Shown here piece after piece: positions 55,665 through 63,915 of a stretch of 64,000 nt of DNA. Each line of letters starts with the position of its first letter. The stretch's first letter is position 1. A program made the position numbers and the translations under genes. The notes beneath the pieces were generated by a model. The model did not search any database. It had not been told where the DNA came from and saw only the letters and a list, made by a program, of their open reading frames with translations. The DNA comes from Tissierellales bacterium (lineage in GTDB: Bacteria > Bacillota > Clostridia > Tissierellales > Tissierellaceae), in assembly GCA_014360205.1 (NCBI GenBank), contig JACIXZ010000003.1, forward strand, positions 119,651 through 183,650, read 5' to 3'.

Positions 55665-56537
55665 CTAAACTTTCTTTACTACTTTTTTGCCAAATAGGCC
55701 AGTAGGTTTAATCAATATAATTATCAATATTAGTAAATATAAAATTGAATCACTCCAAATCGACGATATATAAAATGATATCAAATTGCTTGCAAAACCT
55801 ATCAAATAAGCAGCTATAACAGCTCCATAAAAGGAAGTAAATCCTCCTAAAATGCATGCTAATAATGCTGTTACTTGCACTGTGTCCATCATAGATAGAT
55901 TTACGCTATTTGTAGGCGCTAACATCAATGCAGCTAATGTTCCTAAAGAAGCTGCTATTGCCCAAGATGCTCTAGTTACCGATGCTGTCGGAATCCCCAT
56001 CATTCTAGCGACTATATCATTTGATGCAGTTGCTCTTACTGAAAGCCCCCATTTCGTTTTCTGCAAAGCGAAGAATAAAATTCCCATCAGTATCAAGCCA
56101 ACTATAATATTAAATATCGCATTATATGATATCGTTGCCCCAAAAAAGCTGTGAGAACCGTAAATAAATCTAGGAAATTGTAATGGATCAGTTCCAAAAA
56201 GCATTGGAGCTAGCCCAAGAAATATCATGATTAGACCTAAGGTTATTATCTGCTTTGAAACAGGGTTTACTTTCTGAGCTCTTGATATTACGAAAAAATC
56301 TACCAATATACCTAGTATTAACGCAAATATCATGCCGACAACTGCTGCTAGTATTGATGATATGCCAGTTATCATTAACACGATTGTTGCGAAAAAAGCA
56401 CTGAACATACTAATTGTTCCCTGAGCAAAGTTTGTGGTTACCGATGTCCTGAAGATGAGTATTATACCCAAAGCTGCCAGAGCATATATTCCTCCCGTTT
56501 CTAAACTGTTGAGCAATATTTGTACGAATATGTCCAT
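55665..56537 (-). CDS. livH: Branched-chain-type ABC transporter permease LivH
   Basis: LivH (290 residues) is the partner permease with eight or so helices. It begins VQILLNSLETGGIYALAALGIILIFRTS and has the loop WGLSVRATASNDIVARMMGIPTASVTRASW. AAAGGGGTG precedes the ATG. It follows the alpha/beta hydrolase by 14 bases, so transport and catabolic genes share a transcript. Confidence 0.96.
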   Translation of the reverse strand: MDIFVQILLNSLETGGIYALAALGIILIFRTSVTTNFAQGTISMFSAFFATIVLMITGISSILAAVVGMIFALILGILVDFFVISRAQKVNPVSKQIITLGLIMIFLGLAPMLFGTDPLQFPRFIYGSHSFFGATISYNAIFNIIVGLILMGILFFALQKTKWGLSVRATASNDIVARMMGIPTASVTRASWAIAASLGTLAALMLAPTNSVNLSMMDTVQVTALLACILGGFTSFYGAVIAAYLIGFASNLISFYISSIWSDSILYLLILIIILIKPTGLFGKKVVKKV

Positions 56538-56551
56538 TAATTCTCACCCCT

Positions 56552-57370
56552 TTAGACTATTTTTATTTCTTCATTGTAGGTGTTTATAAATCCTAATACA
56601 CTAGAACTAAATTCATGTGGTTTTTCATACATGCTTGCATGCCCACTTCCTTTTATCAACACCCACTTTGAATTTTTTATTTTTTCGTGAATTATCTTTT
56701 GATATCTAATAGGAGTGGTTATGTCATATTCTGAGCTTATAATAAGAGTAGGAACTTCAATTTCTTTTATTTCTTCTCTTATGTCCAAATTTTCAGCACT
56801 GTCTACTAATCTTACATATGCTTCATACCACTCATCATCAAATATCGTTACAAACATATCCTCTCTTTTTTTAAGCCACTCAATATTTTCTTCGTAAAAT
56901 TCTACTGAATATATAAACGGCATTGTAGCCTTAAAAAAAGCTCTTCCGTCATGATTTTTTGCTGTATAATTCCAGCATTTGCCCACATCTTTTAACAAGT
57001 GTGTGGTATAACTTGTTGTATTAGCAACTATTAGAGACGATAATTTATTTTGATATTTTAATGCAAATTTTAATGCAACTTCTCCTCCATATGAAACACC
57101 AACAAGATGTATCTTATCTAAATGCAATTCTTCTATTACACCTTTTACAATATCTGCTTGAAGGTCTTGAGAATAAGGTTCGTTTGCTTTTTGTGATTTT
57201 CCCTGATCTAAAAAATCAATTAACACTAATTTGTTGTTTTTACTAAATACATCTATGAAACTAGTCCAGCTTGATGTTGACATCATTATGCCATTTAATA
57301 ATACAATTGGCTCCCCTTCTCCATAAACTTCAAAATATATGTCATATCCATTTATTTTTACACTTGGCAT
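56552..57370 (-). CDS. Alpha/beta hydrolase (3-oxoadipate enol-lactonase-like)
   Basis: This 272-residue serine hydrolase has the nucleophile elbow GVSYGG (Ser93), Asp216 (SEYDITTP) and His244 (GSGHASM). The N-terminal pattern VKINGYDIYFEVYGEGEPIVLLNGIM is that of lactonase, thioesterase and C-C hydrolase families. The usual oxyanion HG is replaced by NG (LLNGIM). Its reaction is unknown; in this operon it might cleave a lactone, thioester or beta-diketone. AGGAAGG precedes the ATG. Confidence 0.85.
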   Translation of the reverse strand: MPSVKINGYDIYFEVYGEGEPIVLLNGIMMSTSSWTSFIDVFSKNNKLVLIDFLDQGKSQKANEPYSQDLQADIVKGVIEELHLDKIHLVGVSYGGEVALKFALKYQNKLSSLIVANTTSYTTHLLKDVGKCWNYTAKNHDGRAFFKATMPFIYSVEFYEENIEWLKKREDMFVTIFDDEWYEAYVRLVDSAENLDIREEIKEIEVPTLIISSEYDITTPIRYQKIIHEKIKNSKWVLIKGSGHASMYEKPHEFSSSVLGFINTYNEEIKIV

Positions 57371-57385
57371 CTTAGGCCTTCCTTT

Positions 57386-58705
57386 CTACCAAATCATGAA
57401 TTCATTAGCTTGTCTTTGTAATTCTTCTCTAAAATCAGGATGTGCAATATTTATCAGAGCCTTAACTCTTTCCCTTATCGATGTTCCTCTAAGAGATGCA
57501 ATCCCATATTCTGTTACTACATAGTCCACATCATTTCGAGATAGTGAAACAGCAGCACCTTTAGTTAAAGCTGGTACGATTTTAGAAATAGTCTTTCTTT
57601 CATCCGAACCATCAACTCTTACATTTGCAGTAGAATAAAGTGCTATGATTGATTTCCCTCCAACTGAATTTTGCGCACCAATTGCGGTGTCAGCTTGTCC
57701 CCCTGTACCGCTAAACTGTGTATGCCCTATAGATTCAGATGCACATTGACCAGTTAAATCTATTTCTATAGTAGTGTTGATAGACACCATCTTGTAGTTT
57801 TGTCCAATTATATATGGATCGTTCACCCAAGATCCTCTCATAACATTAACTCCTGGATTATCATCCACAAAATCATAAAGTTTTTTTGTTCCAAGCACAA
57901 ATGTAGTTACCATTTTCCCAGGCATCAAAGTCTTGTATCTTCCAGTAATAACTCCAGCATTATATAAATCAACCATGCCATCTGTAAGCATCTCAGTATG
58001 AATTCCCAAATCTTTTTTATGCATGAGTTCTTTTGCTACTGCATTTGGTATCCCACCAATTCCTAACTGAATAGTAGAGCCATCTTCTATGAGTTCTGCA
58101 ATATATCTTCCAATGATCGTGTCTTTCTCAGATGGTTCTACAATTTCTAATTCAGGAACTTGATAATCAGCCTCAATTATATAATCTATATCGTTTACAT
58201 GAATTACTGTGTCCCCAAAAGTTCTTGGCATTTTAGGATTTATCTCAATTATTACGATGTCACTAGCTTCAATCATTTCTCTTTCATAGGTTGAACTTAG
58301 TGAAAGTGATATGAAACCATGTTTATCCATCGGTGCTCCTGTACCTAAAAAAATATTTGGCTTTCTATGGAAAATCCTTTTTTTAGCGGCTAAATGCAAA
58401 TGATTTGGAATGAATGAAACATTTCCATTCTTGTGGGCTTTTCTCGTGGCTGGAGTAAAAAACCATCCATCCATTGTAAAGCTTTCTTTATACTTTGGAT
58501 TCATAAAATACTCATAATCCCCTAGGGGTAAACAAGTAGAAACATTAACATTTTTCACTCTGTCTGCGATAGTATGAAGATTTGACAAAAATTCTCTTGG
58601 CTCAGCAGCTGCCAATGCTGAAACTAAATTATAGTCTGATTTAACTAAACTCAATGCTTCTTCAACTGTAACTAATTTACTTTTGTATATCTTTTCAAAA
58701 TCCAT
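57386..58705 (-). CDS. Acetyl-CoA hydrolase/transferase family CoA-transferase
   Basis: This 439-residue enzyme belongs to the group of 4-hydroxybutyrate (AbfT) and butyryl-CoA:acetate CoA-transferases. It moves CoA between acetyl-CoA and a carboxylic acid. IQLGIGGIPNAV is the CoA-side loop. Glu238 (GIHTEML) falls at the position of the AbfT catalytic Glu, and GTGGQADTAIGA follows. GGGAGG places the start at ATG 58705; a longer frame would reach into the previous gene. In this operon it should activate the imported or produced acid. Confidence 0.93.
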   Translation of the reverse strand: MDFEKIYKSKLVTVEEALSLVKSDYNLVSALAAAEPREFLSNLHTIADRVKNVNVSTCLPLGDYEYFMNPKYKESFTMDGWFFTPATRKAHKNGNVSFIPNHLHLAAKKRIFHRKPNIFLGTGAPMDKHGFISLSLSSTYEREMIEASDIVIIEINPKMPRTFGDTVIHVNDIDYIIEADYQVPELEIVEPSEKDTIIGRYIAELIEDGSTIQLGIGGIPNAVAKELMHKKDLGIHTEMLTDGMVDLYNAGVITGRYKTLMPGKMVTTFVLGTKKLYDFVDDNPGVNVMRGSWVNDPYIIGQNYKMVSINTTIEIDLTGQCASESIGHTQFSGTGGQADTAIGAQNSVGGKSIIALYSTANVRVDGSDERKTISKIVPALTKGAAVSLSRNDVDYVVTEYGIASLRGTSIRERVKALINIAHPDFREELQRQANEFMIW

Positions 58706-58707
58706 TG

Positions 58708-59745
58708 CTAGTCCTCCCATTCGCCCCATTTTATAACGTTTGCTGCCCAGGCATATCCAATTCCTGCTGCAATCATAGATATTACTGTTCCGTCTTTAAT
58801 CTTTCCTTGTTCTAACCCTAATTGAAGTGAAAGTATTTGATCAATTTGCCCAATATGCCCATAATGCGATAGATAAATAGTCTGTTCTTCAGAAAGTCCA
58901 AGATGTTCAAGCATAGCCTTATGTTGAGAATATTTAAAATGCAATACTGCCAGATACCCTAATTCGTCTTTGCTAAGGTTAGATTTTTCAAAAGCTCTAT
59001 CTATGCAATGATACCAATTTTTTAATGATACTTCATTTAATCTATCCTTCATATGCTTTGCATCAAATAACCTAAGAGATTTATATGCAATGTCTACATT
59101 TTCTTTTGTTATTGGCTTTTCAATACCACCATATTCGACTCCTGCATCTCTAGCCATTGAACCATCAGTTACTATATGCGTGCCTAAAAGTACATTCCTG
59201 TTTAAATTTTTCTTTAAAATTATAGCTCCCCCGCCAGCAGCTAAGTTATACATCATAGACATATCTTTGTCAGTATAATCTACAAAATCTCCATTTCTAT
59301 AGCCACCAACTATCATGACTGTATTTATTTCCTCATCTGCCATCATCATATCTTTTGCTATCTTCATAGCAGAAACAGTTGAACAGCATCTCTGTTGGAC
59401 ATCTATTGCCCAAGCATTTTCAGCGCCAATTTTTTCTTGAATATATATGCCAGATGTTGTCAGAGGATATTCTTTCCATTCTTCTCCAATGCATAGAATT
59501 AAATCTATTTCCTTTGGATCTAATCCAGTTCTTTCTAGAGCATCTAAAGCTGCTTTGACTCCCATTTCTTGAGTGCCATCCTCTTTACCGGGGATTGGTT
59601 TTTCTATTATCCCAAGTTTTTCAATAATAGCTTGTTCAGTCCACAAACCATTTGTAGCTTCTGCTATTTCTTTTGCAGTCATTCTGTATTTGGGGAGGTA
59701 AATACCTGTGCCTAAAATTCCGACATTCGTGCTGACAATTGCCAT
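58708..59745 (-). CDS. KAS III-like condensing enzyme with apparent Cys-His-His triad
   Basis: This 345-residue thiolase-fold protein resembles FabH and HMG-CoA synthase. The N-terminus is VGILGTGIYLPKYRMTAKEIA. The nucleophile aligns as Cys120 in DVQQRCCSTVSAM, followed by an unusual second Cys. The general His is in LAVLHFKYSQHKAM. Where FabH has Asn in GNTSAAS, this protein has His in YGHIGQID. The C-terminal MIAAGIGYAWAANVI matches FabH. Because it lies with a CoA-transferase and two hydrolases and not with fatty-acid synthesis genes, I infer a CoA-dependent condensing or cleaving role. AGGAGGGG precedes the ATG. Confidence 0.85.
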   Translation of the reverse strand: MAIVSTNVGILGTGIYLPKYRMTAKEIAEATNGLWTEQAIIEKLGIIEKPIPGKEDGTQEMGVKAALDALERTGLDPKEIDLILCIGEEWKEYPLTTSGIYIQEKIGAENAWAIDVQQRCCSTVSAMKIAKDMMMADEEINTVMIVGGYRNGDFVDYTDKDMSMMYNLAAGGGAIILKKNLNRNVLLGTHIVTDGSMARDAGVEYGGIEKPITKENVDIAYKSLRLFDAKHMKDRLNEVSLKNWYHCIDRAFEKSNLSKDELGYLAVLHFKYSQHKAMLEHLGLSEEQTIYLSHYGHIGQIDQILSLQLGLEQGKIKDGTVISMIAAGIGYAWAANVIKWGEWED

Positions 59746-59756
59746 TTAAACCCCTC

Positions 59757-60641
59757 CTATTGTTCTAAAAATTCTAATAGTACTTTCATAAATCTATCAA
59801 TGTCATCTTCCATTGGAGCATGTCCACCATTAGGCAAAAGTTCTAACTTAGCATTTTCTCCTATTGCTTGTGCTATTTCAACTCCCATTTGTTTTGGGAC
59901 TACTAAATCATCTTCTCCTTGTATTACTAAAACTGGCTGAGTAATTTTATCAACTTCGCCGCTTCCTTCTTCTGCCCCATTATGTTCATGAGAAATATTA
60001 AAATGAACTAGAGAATAATCTATATCAACCAAGTTTCTTTGCATCAAAATTTCGTCTAGATATCTTTGATATCTTTCTTCTTCTGGCTTTTTAAAAGTAT
60101 AGATTGTGTTATCCCATACAAATCTTATGAAGTCTTTGTTTTTTTCTTCATATGCTTTTAATATAGGCATAACTTGTACAGGGTCTTTCTCAATTTCTTC
60201 TTTTGTAGTCAAAAATTCTCCAATGATCATCTGATTATTTTCATCTTTCTTAAATATTGGGTATCCTTTAATCCCAACCGACTCTACTAACACAATCTTT
60301 TCGACCATTTGCGGATAGTCTATTGCAAAGTACATTGCAACTCCACCGCCAGTTGACCATGCTGCGATAGAAAATTTATCTAATTTCAATTCATCACAAA
60401 AAAGTTTTATGTCATTTGATAAATCTCTTAATGAATCAAACCTGTTATTATAGCTTGATGCACCAAAGCCTCTCATATCAACAGCATATGCTGTATAACT
60501 CTCAGGAAGCCTCTCCATAACTGTATCCCAATGCATTGAAGATGACATATTCCCATGAATCAGAAGTAAAACCTTTTCCCCGTCTCCATGCTTTCTATAA
60601 GCTAAAGTTTCTCCATTAGGTAATTCAATCTTTGTTAACAT
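59757..60641 (-). CDS. Alpha/beta hydrolase
   Basis: This 294-residue serine hydrolase has HG (LLIHGNMSSS) for the oxyanion hole, nucleophile elbow AWSTGGG (Ser96), Asp245 (GEDDLVVP) and His274 (NGGHAPME). A cap domain lies between about 125 and 220. It differs clearly from the other hydrolase in this operon. GGAGGG precedes the ATG. The reaction is unknown; esterase, thioesterase or C-C bond hydrolase are all possible. Confidence 0.87.
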   Translation of the reverse strand: MLTKIELPNGETLAYRKHGDGEKVLLLIHGNMSSSMHWDTVMERLPESYTAYAVDMRGFGASSYNNRFDSLRDLSNDIKLFCDELKLDKFSIAAWSTGGGVAMYFAIDYPQMVEKIVLVESVGIKGYPIFKKDENNQMIIGEFLTTKEEIEKDPVQVMPILKAYEEKNKDFIRFVWDNTIYTFKKPEEERYQRYLDEILMQRNLVDIDYSLVHFNISHEHNGAEEGSGEVDKITQPVLVIQGEDDLVVPKQMGVEIAQAIGENAKLELLPNGGHAPMEDDIDRFMKVLLEFLEQ

Positions 60642-60668
60642 AATATCCCTCCTATATTTTTTTCATTT

Positions 60669-61427
60669 TTATCCTAAACTTACTGAATTTATTTTTTTTA
60701 CTTGCTCTTTGAGTTTTACAATTCTTTCTGAAATGATCTGAGTAGTATTGGCAATATATCTGTTTGAATTGACTTGTTGATTTAAAATAGACTTAAAATC
60801 ATCAGATAATTTCTTTATCTCGTCAATATCAACTTTGAATTTATATATGTCCAGATCAAAATTCATTAAATCTTTGTTTGGCTCTATTTCAAATTCTAAA
60901 GAGCTCAATTTCTCTTTGTATATCTCTAATAATCTCAAATAACTATCGAATAATTCTAATCTTTTGTTGTAATCTCTGCTGATGATTAAAAATCTCTTGT
61001 TTAAATCTTCTAATTCCGTAGCATTTTCAAGCACTTGATTTGAAAAATGTGAAAAATTCATGAAAGAATCAAACAAATTATCTGCAAGAGCGTTAAGCAT
61101 TTCATTATGTTTATAATTTTGAGAAAATGATATTGCTCCTATTATATTCCCTTGCTCATCCTTAATTGGAATAGCAACAGCATAATAAGTAAGTCTTCCA
61201 TTTTCAAAATCGACTTTTCTTTCAATTTTTTCTCCAATTTGAATACATTCATATGCACAAGTATTTTGAATGTGTCTATCTCCTATATTCAATTTATGAT
61301 CAAGATCAATAGCAGGAATATACAGAAGGCATTTTTCTAAATCACAGATTGATACTGCTACCTTTTTATTTGTTAATTCGCTATATATTGGTGCAGTCTG
61401 TATTAAACAATCAATTATACTCGTAAT
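60669..61427 (-). CDS. soluble PAS/Cache-like sensor with helical tail, apparent AUU start
   Basis: This is the first gene of the sigma-54 operon, about 252 residues. Residues 1-105 resemble the sensor domain of soluble MCP-like proteins: KKVAVSICDLEKCLLYIP, then GDRHIQNTCAYECIQIGEKIERKV and AVAIPIKDEQGNIIGAISF. The rest is helical (KRLELFDSYLRLLEIYKEK and others) with no MCP signalling tip. The only canonical start, TTG at 61292, would cut off the first 45 residues and lacks a ribosome site. AGGAGGTGAT, a full ten-base Shine-Dalgarno match, ends at 61428, and the next in-frame codons are ATT (61427) and ACG (61424). The frame has no ATG, GTG or TTG back to a stop at 61484. Confidence 0.7.
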   Translation of the reverse strand: MTSIIDCLIQTAPIYSELTNKKVAVSICDLEKCLLYIPAIDLDHKLNIGDRHIQNTCAYECIQIGEKIERKVDFENGRLTYYAVAIPIKDEQGNIIGAISFSQNYKHNEMLNALADNLFDSFMNFSHFSNQVLENATELEDLNKRFLIISRDYNKRLELFDSYLRLLEIYKEKLSSLEFEIEPNKDLMNFDLDIYKFKVDIDEIKKLSDDFKSILNQQVNSNRYIANTTQIISERIVKLKEQVKKINSVSLG

Positions 61428-61452
61428 ATCACCTCCTGTTTGTATATTTATT

Positions 61453-61470
61453 ATGCAACTTCCATGCCAA
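61453..61470 (-). promoter_or_regulatory. Sigma-54 (-24/-12) promoter
   Basis: TTGGCATGGAAGTTGCAT on the minus strand has GG-N10-GC exactly, with TGGCA at -24 and TTGCAT at -12. The start of transcription should be near 61443, giving a leader of about 16 bases before the first gene. The activator gene lies immediately upstream. Confidence 0.9.
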
Positions 61471-61522
61471 TAAATTTTTATTTAATTATGGCATTCTTGT
61501 AAGGAAATCAATAAAAATTAAG

Positions 61523-61568
61523 GCAAAAAATATGTACTATATTTGGACATGTCCAAATATAGTACAAT
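61523..61568 (-). terminator. 32-base perfect palindrome: terminator and possible activator site
   Basis: A 16+16 base palindrome without loop (61534-61565; half-site GTACTATATTTGGACA) starts three bases after the activator stop. On the minus strand it is followed by ATATTTTTTGCC, so it can end the activator transcript. It also lies about 70-110 bases upstream of the -24/-12 promoter, the usual place of an enhancer site, with TTTGGACATGTCCAAA at its centre. Confidence 0.7.
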
Positions 61569-63029
61569 TTACTCCAGCCCATATTTTTCTATCTTTGTAT
61601 ATAAGCTAGTTCTACTTATATTTAACATCTTTGCTGTCTTTAATTTGTTTCCATCAGTATATTCAAGGCAGCTTTTTATTGCTTCTCTTTCTGTTTGTTC
61701 TAGTAGGCTCTGAAGTGAGTCTATAGAGTTTGGATCTATTTTTCGTTTATTCTGTGTTATATAAAGCGGTAAATGTATTGGTAAGATCGTATCAGTCTCT
61801 GTCAAATTAATAGCTCTTTCTAGGACATTTTCCAGTTCTCTTACATTCCCTGGCCAATTATATGATTTCAGTAATTCTAAAGCTTTATGAGAAATTTTTG
61901 GGACATAGATCCCTAGCTGATTTGAAAGCTTTTCCATTAATTTTTTAGTTAACTCTTCTATATCTTCAACTCTTTCTCTTAACGGAGGAATCTCGATAGT
62001 CATAACATTTAATCTATAATATAAGTCTTCTCTAAATTTCCCTTCAGAAATAAGCTTTTGTAAATCTTTGTTTGTTGCAGCAATAACTCTTAAATCTGTT
62101 TTTATGGTCTTATTTCCTCCAACTTTTTCAAATTCTCTCTCTTGAAGAACCCTCAACAGTTTTGCTTGCATTTTCAAAGGCATATCCCCTATTTCATCTA
62201 AGAAAATGCTTCCTCCATTCGCAAGTTCAAATTTACCAATTTTCCCACCTTTTTTAGCTCCTGTAAATGCTCCTTCTTCATATCCAAAAAGCTCAGATTC
62301 TAAGAGCTCACTTGGAATCGCAGCACAATTTACCTTTACAAATGGCATGTGATTTCTTGTGCTATCATTGTGTATAGCATGAGCAAATAACTCTTTTCCT
62401 GTTCCACTTTCACCTAATATCAGAACATTAGAAATCGAATGAGCAGCCCTTTTTGCAATAAACTTTGTTTGGCTCATCTTTTCGCTATTTCCTATTATGG
62501 TATCCCAAGAGTATTTAGCTCCATACATTTCCTTTAACTGACTTTTATACAGATGCACTTCATTTTCTAGCAATTTATTCTTTTCAATTATGTCTCTAAA
62601 TTGTTCTAAATCTTCAAATAGAACCATTCCTACCGCGTATTTTACTTCTTCATGTTCATCCAACACTACTATCCTATGAACAATTGCAGTCTTTCCATTT
62701 TCAAATTTATGTTTCCATGCGATTTCAGATTTTTTACTCTTTAACACAAACGGAAATCTAGTGTTTTTATCAATATCAGCTACCGGTTTTCCTATTATAT
62801 ACTCTTTTGGGTAGCCCAAAAAATCAGCAAATACTTGGTTAATCATACGAACTCTAGAGTCTTTGTCAATTAGAATCAAAGGTACAGGTAATGGATCAAA
62901 TATCTTATGAAGCATATCTACAAGGTATTCTGTCAATACAGTATCATGGCCAATCTCTATTTGATTGTTCATCTTTTGAACATTATTAGTGCTATTTGTG
63001 CTAATTTCTCCCCTATTTAAAGAAGCCAT
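61569..63029 (-). CDS. Sigma-54-dependent activator (PAS-AAA+-Fis)
   Basis: This 486-residue activator has an N-terminal PAS domain (about 40-145; PVPLILIDKDSRVRMINQVFADFLGYP), the AAA+ core with Walker A GESGTGKE (206-213), the sigma-54-contact loop GAFTGA (253-258) and Walker B SIFLDEIGD, and a Fis-type helix-turn-helix at the end (NKLKTAKMLNISRTSLYTKIEKYG). GGAGG and spacing favour the ATG at 63029 over 63035. No receiver domain is present, so control is probably by a small molecule or by redox at the PAS domain. It most likely activates the adjacent operon. Confidence 0.95.
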   Translation of the reverse strand: MASLNRGEISTNSTNNVQKMNNQIEIGHDTVLTEYLVDMLHKIFDPLPVPLILIDKDSRVRMINQVFADFLGYPKEYIIGKPVADIDKNTRFPFVLKSKKSEIAWKHKFENGKTAIVHRIVVLDEHEEVKYAVGMVLFEDLEQFRDIIEKNKLLENEVHLYKSQLKEMYGAKYSWDTIIGNSEKMSQTKFIAKRAAHSISNVLILGESGTGKELFAHAIHNDSTRNHMPFVKVNCAAIPSELLESELFGYEEGAFTGAKKGGKIGKFELANGGSIFLDEIGDMPLKMQAKLLRVLQEREFEKVGGNKTIKTDLRVIAATNKDLQKLISEGKFREDLYYRLNVMTIEIPPLRERVEDIEELTKKLMEKLSNQLGIYVPKISHKALELLKSYNWPGNVRELENVLERAINLTETDTILPIHLPLYITQNKRKIDPNSIDSLQSLLEQTEREAIKSCLEYTDGNKLKTAKMLNISRTSLYTKIEKYGLE

Positions 63030-63077
63030 TGCCATTCCTCCAAATATTAATATATATTCATATTAGCACATTAGCAT

Positions 63078-63109
63078 AAAAAAATAAAGCTGATGAGAAT
63101 CATCAGCTT
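63078..63109 (-). terminator. Terminator after the SDR gene
   Basis: The stem AAGCTGATGA/TCATCAGCTT (63087-63096 and 63100-63109) with a three-base loop is followed on the minus strand by TATTTTTTTA. Its first arm overlaps the SDR stop. It separates the SDR gene from the activator gene. Confidence 0.88.
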
Positions 63110-63848
63110 AAAGTACTACTCCTCCTGTAACCTCTAGACAAGCTCCTGTTATAAATGAAGCTTCATCAGATGCTAAAAAAGCATACGCATTTGCTATCTC
63201 TTCAGGTTCTCCAAGTCTACCTAATGGTGCTTTCCCTTTCATCATTTCAACTACATTTTCAGGCATTTTTGCAACCATTGGAGTAGCGATAAATCCAGGA
63301 GCAACAGCATTAGCTCTAACTCCCTTTTTACCTAATTCTTTTGCCCAAGTCTTAGTCATTCCAATTACTCCCCATTTTGTTGCAGCATAGTTAGTTTGTC
63401 CAAAGTTTCCGTATAATCCTACTACACTAGAAGCACTCAAAATGACTCCACTTCCTTGATTTACCATTACTTTAGCAGCAGCTTGTCCACATAAAAATAC
63501 GCCTTTTAAATTTACATCAATAACCCTATCCCATTGTTCTTCTGTCATCTTTAATAGAGTTGAATCCATTGTGATTCCAGCATTGTTTACAATACAATCA
63601 AGTCTGCCAAATTTTTGAACAGTTTTTTCTACCATGTTGTTAACGCTTTCAGAATCAGTAACATCAACTACTATACTCATGACTTCTCCGCCAAGCTCTC
63701 TTAAGTATTTTTCAGTAGTTGCTAAATCATTTTCATTAATATCTGCAATAACTACTTTTGCCCCTTCTTGAACAAATTTCTTTGCTGTAGCTTCGCCGAT
63801 ACCTCTTGCTCCGCCTGTTATTATTGCCACTTTGTCTTTTAATCTCAT
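63108..63848 (-). CDS. SDR family 3-hydroxyacyl dehydrogenase (FabG-like)
   Basis: This 246-residue short-chain dehydrogenase has the nucleotide site TGGARGIG (11-18), NNAG (88-91) and the catalytic Ser141, Tyr154 and Lys158. Asp36 at the end of the second strand suggests NAD(H) rather than NADP(H), so an oxidative role in hydroxyacyl-CoA breakdown is more likely than fatty-acid synthesis. Its place next to the sigma-54 activator and CoA operon fits. AAGGAGGG precedes the ATG. Confidence 0.92.
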   Translation of the reverse strand: MRLKDKVAIITGGARGIGEATAKKFVQEGAKVVIADINENDLATTEKYLRELGGEVMSIVVDVTDSESVNNMVEKTVQKFGRLDCIVNNAGITMDSTLLKMTEEQWDRVIDVNLKGVFLCGQAAAKVMVNQGSGVILSASSVVGLYGNFGQTNYAATKWGVIGMTKTWAKELGKKGVRANAVAPGFIATPMVAKMPENVVEMMKGKAPLGRLGEPEEIANAYAFLASDEASFITGACLEVTGGVVL

Positions 63849-63881
63849 GATTACCCTCCTTATATAATAACTTCATAGCTC

Positions 63882-63915
63882 GTTGCAGAACTCTACAACT
63901 CGCATATTTACTGCC
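63882..63915 (-). promoter_or_regulatory. Weak sigma-54-like site and inverted repeat before the SDR gene
   Basis: On the minus strand GGCAGTAAATATGC has the GG-N10-GC spacing (63902-63915) but only partly matches the -24/-12 consensus. Just downstream an 8+8 inverted repeat with one mismatch (63882-63899) reads GTTGTAGA-GT-TCTGCAAC. This could be an operator. The remaining sequence to 64000 is AT-rich and shows no gene. Confidence 0.35.
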
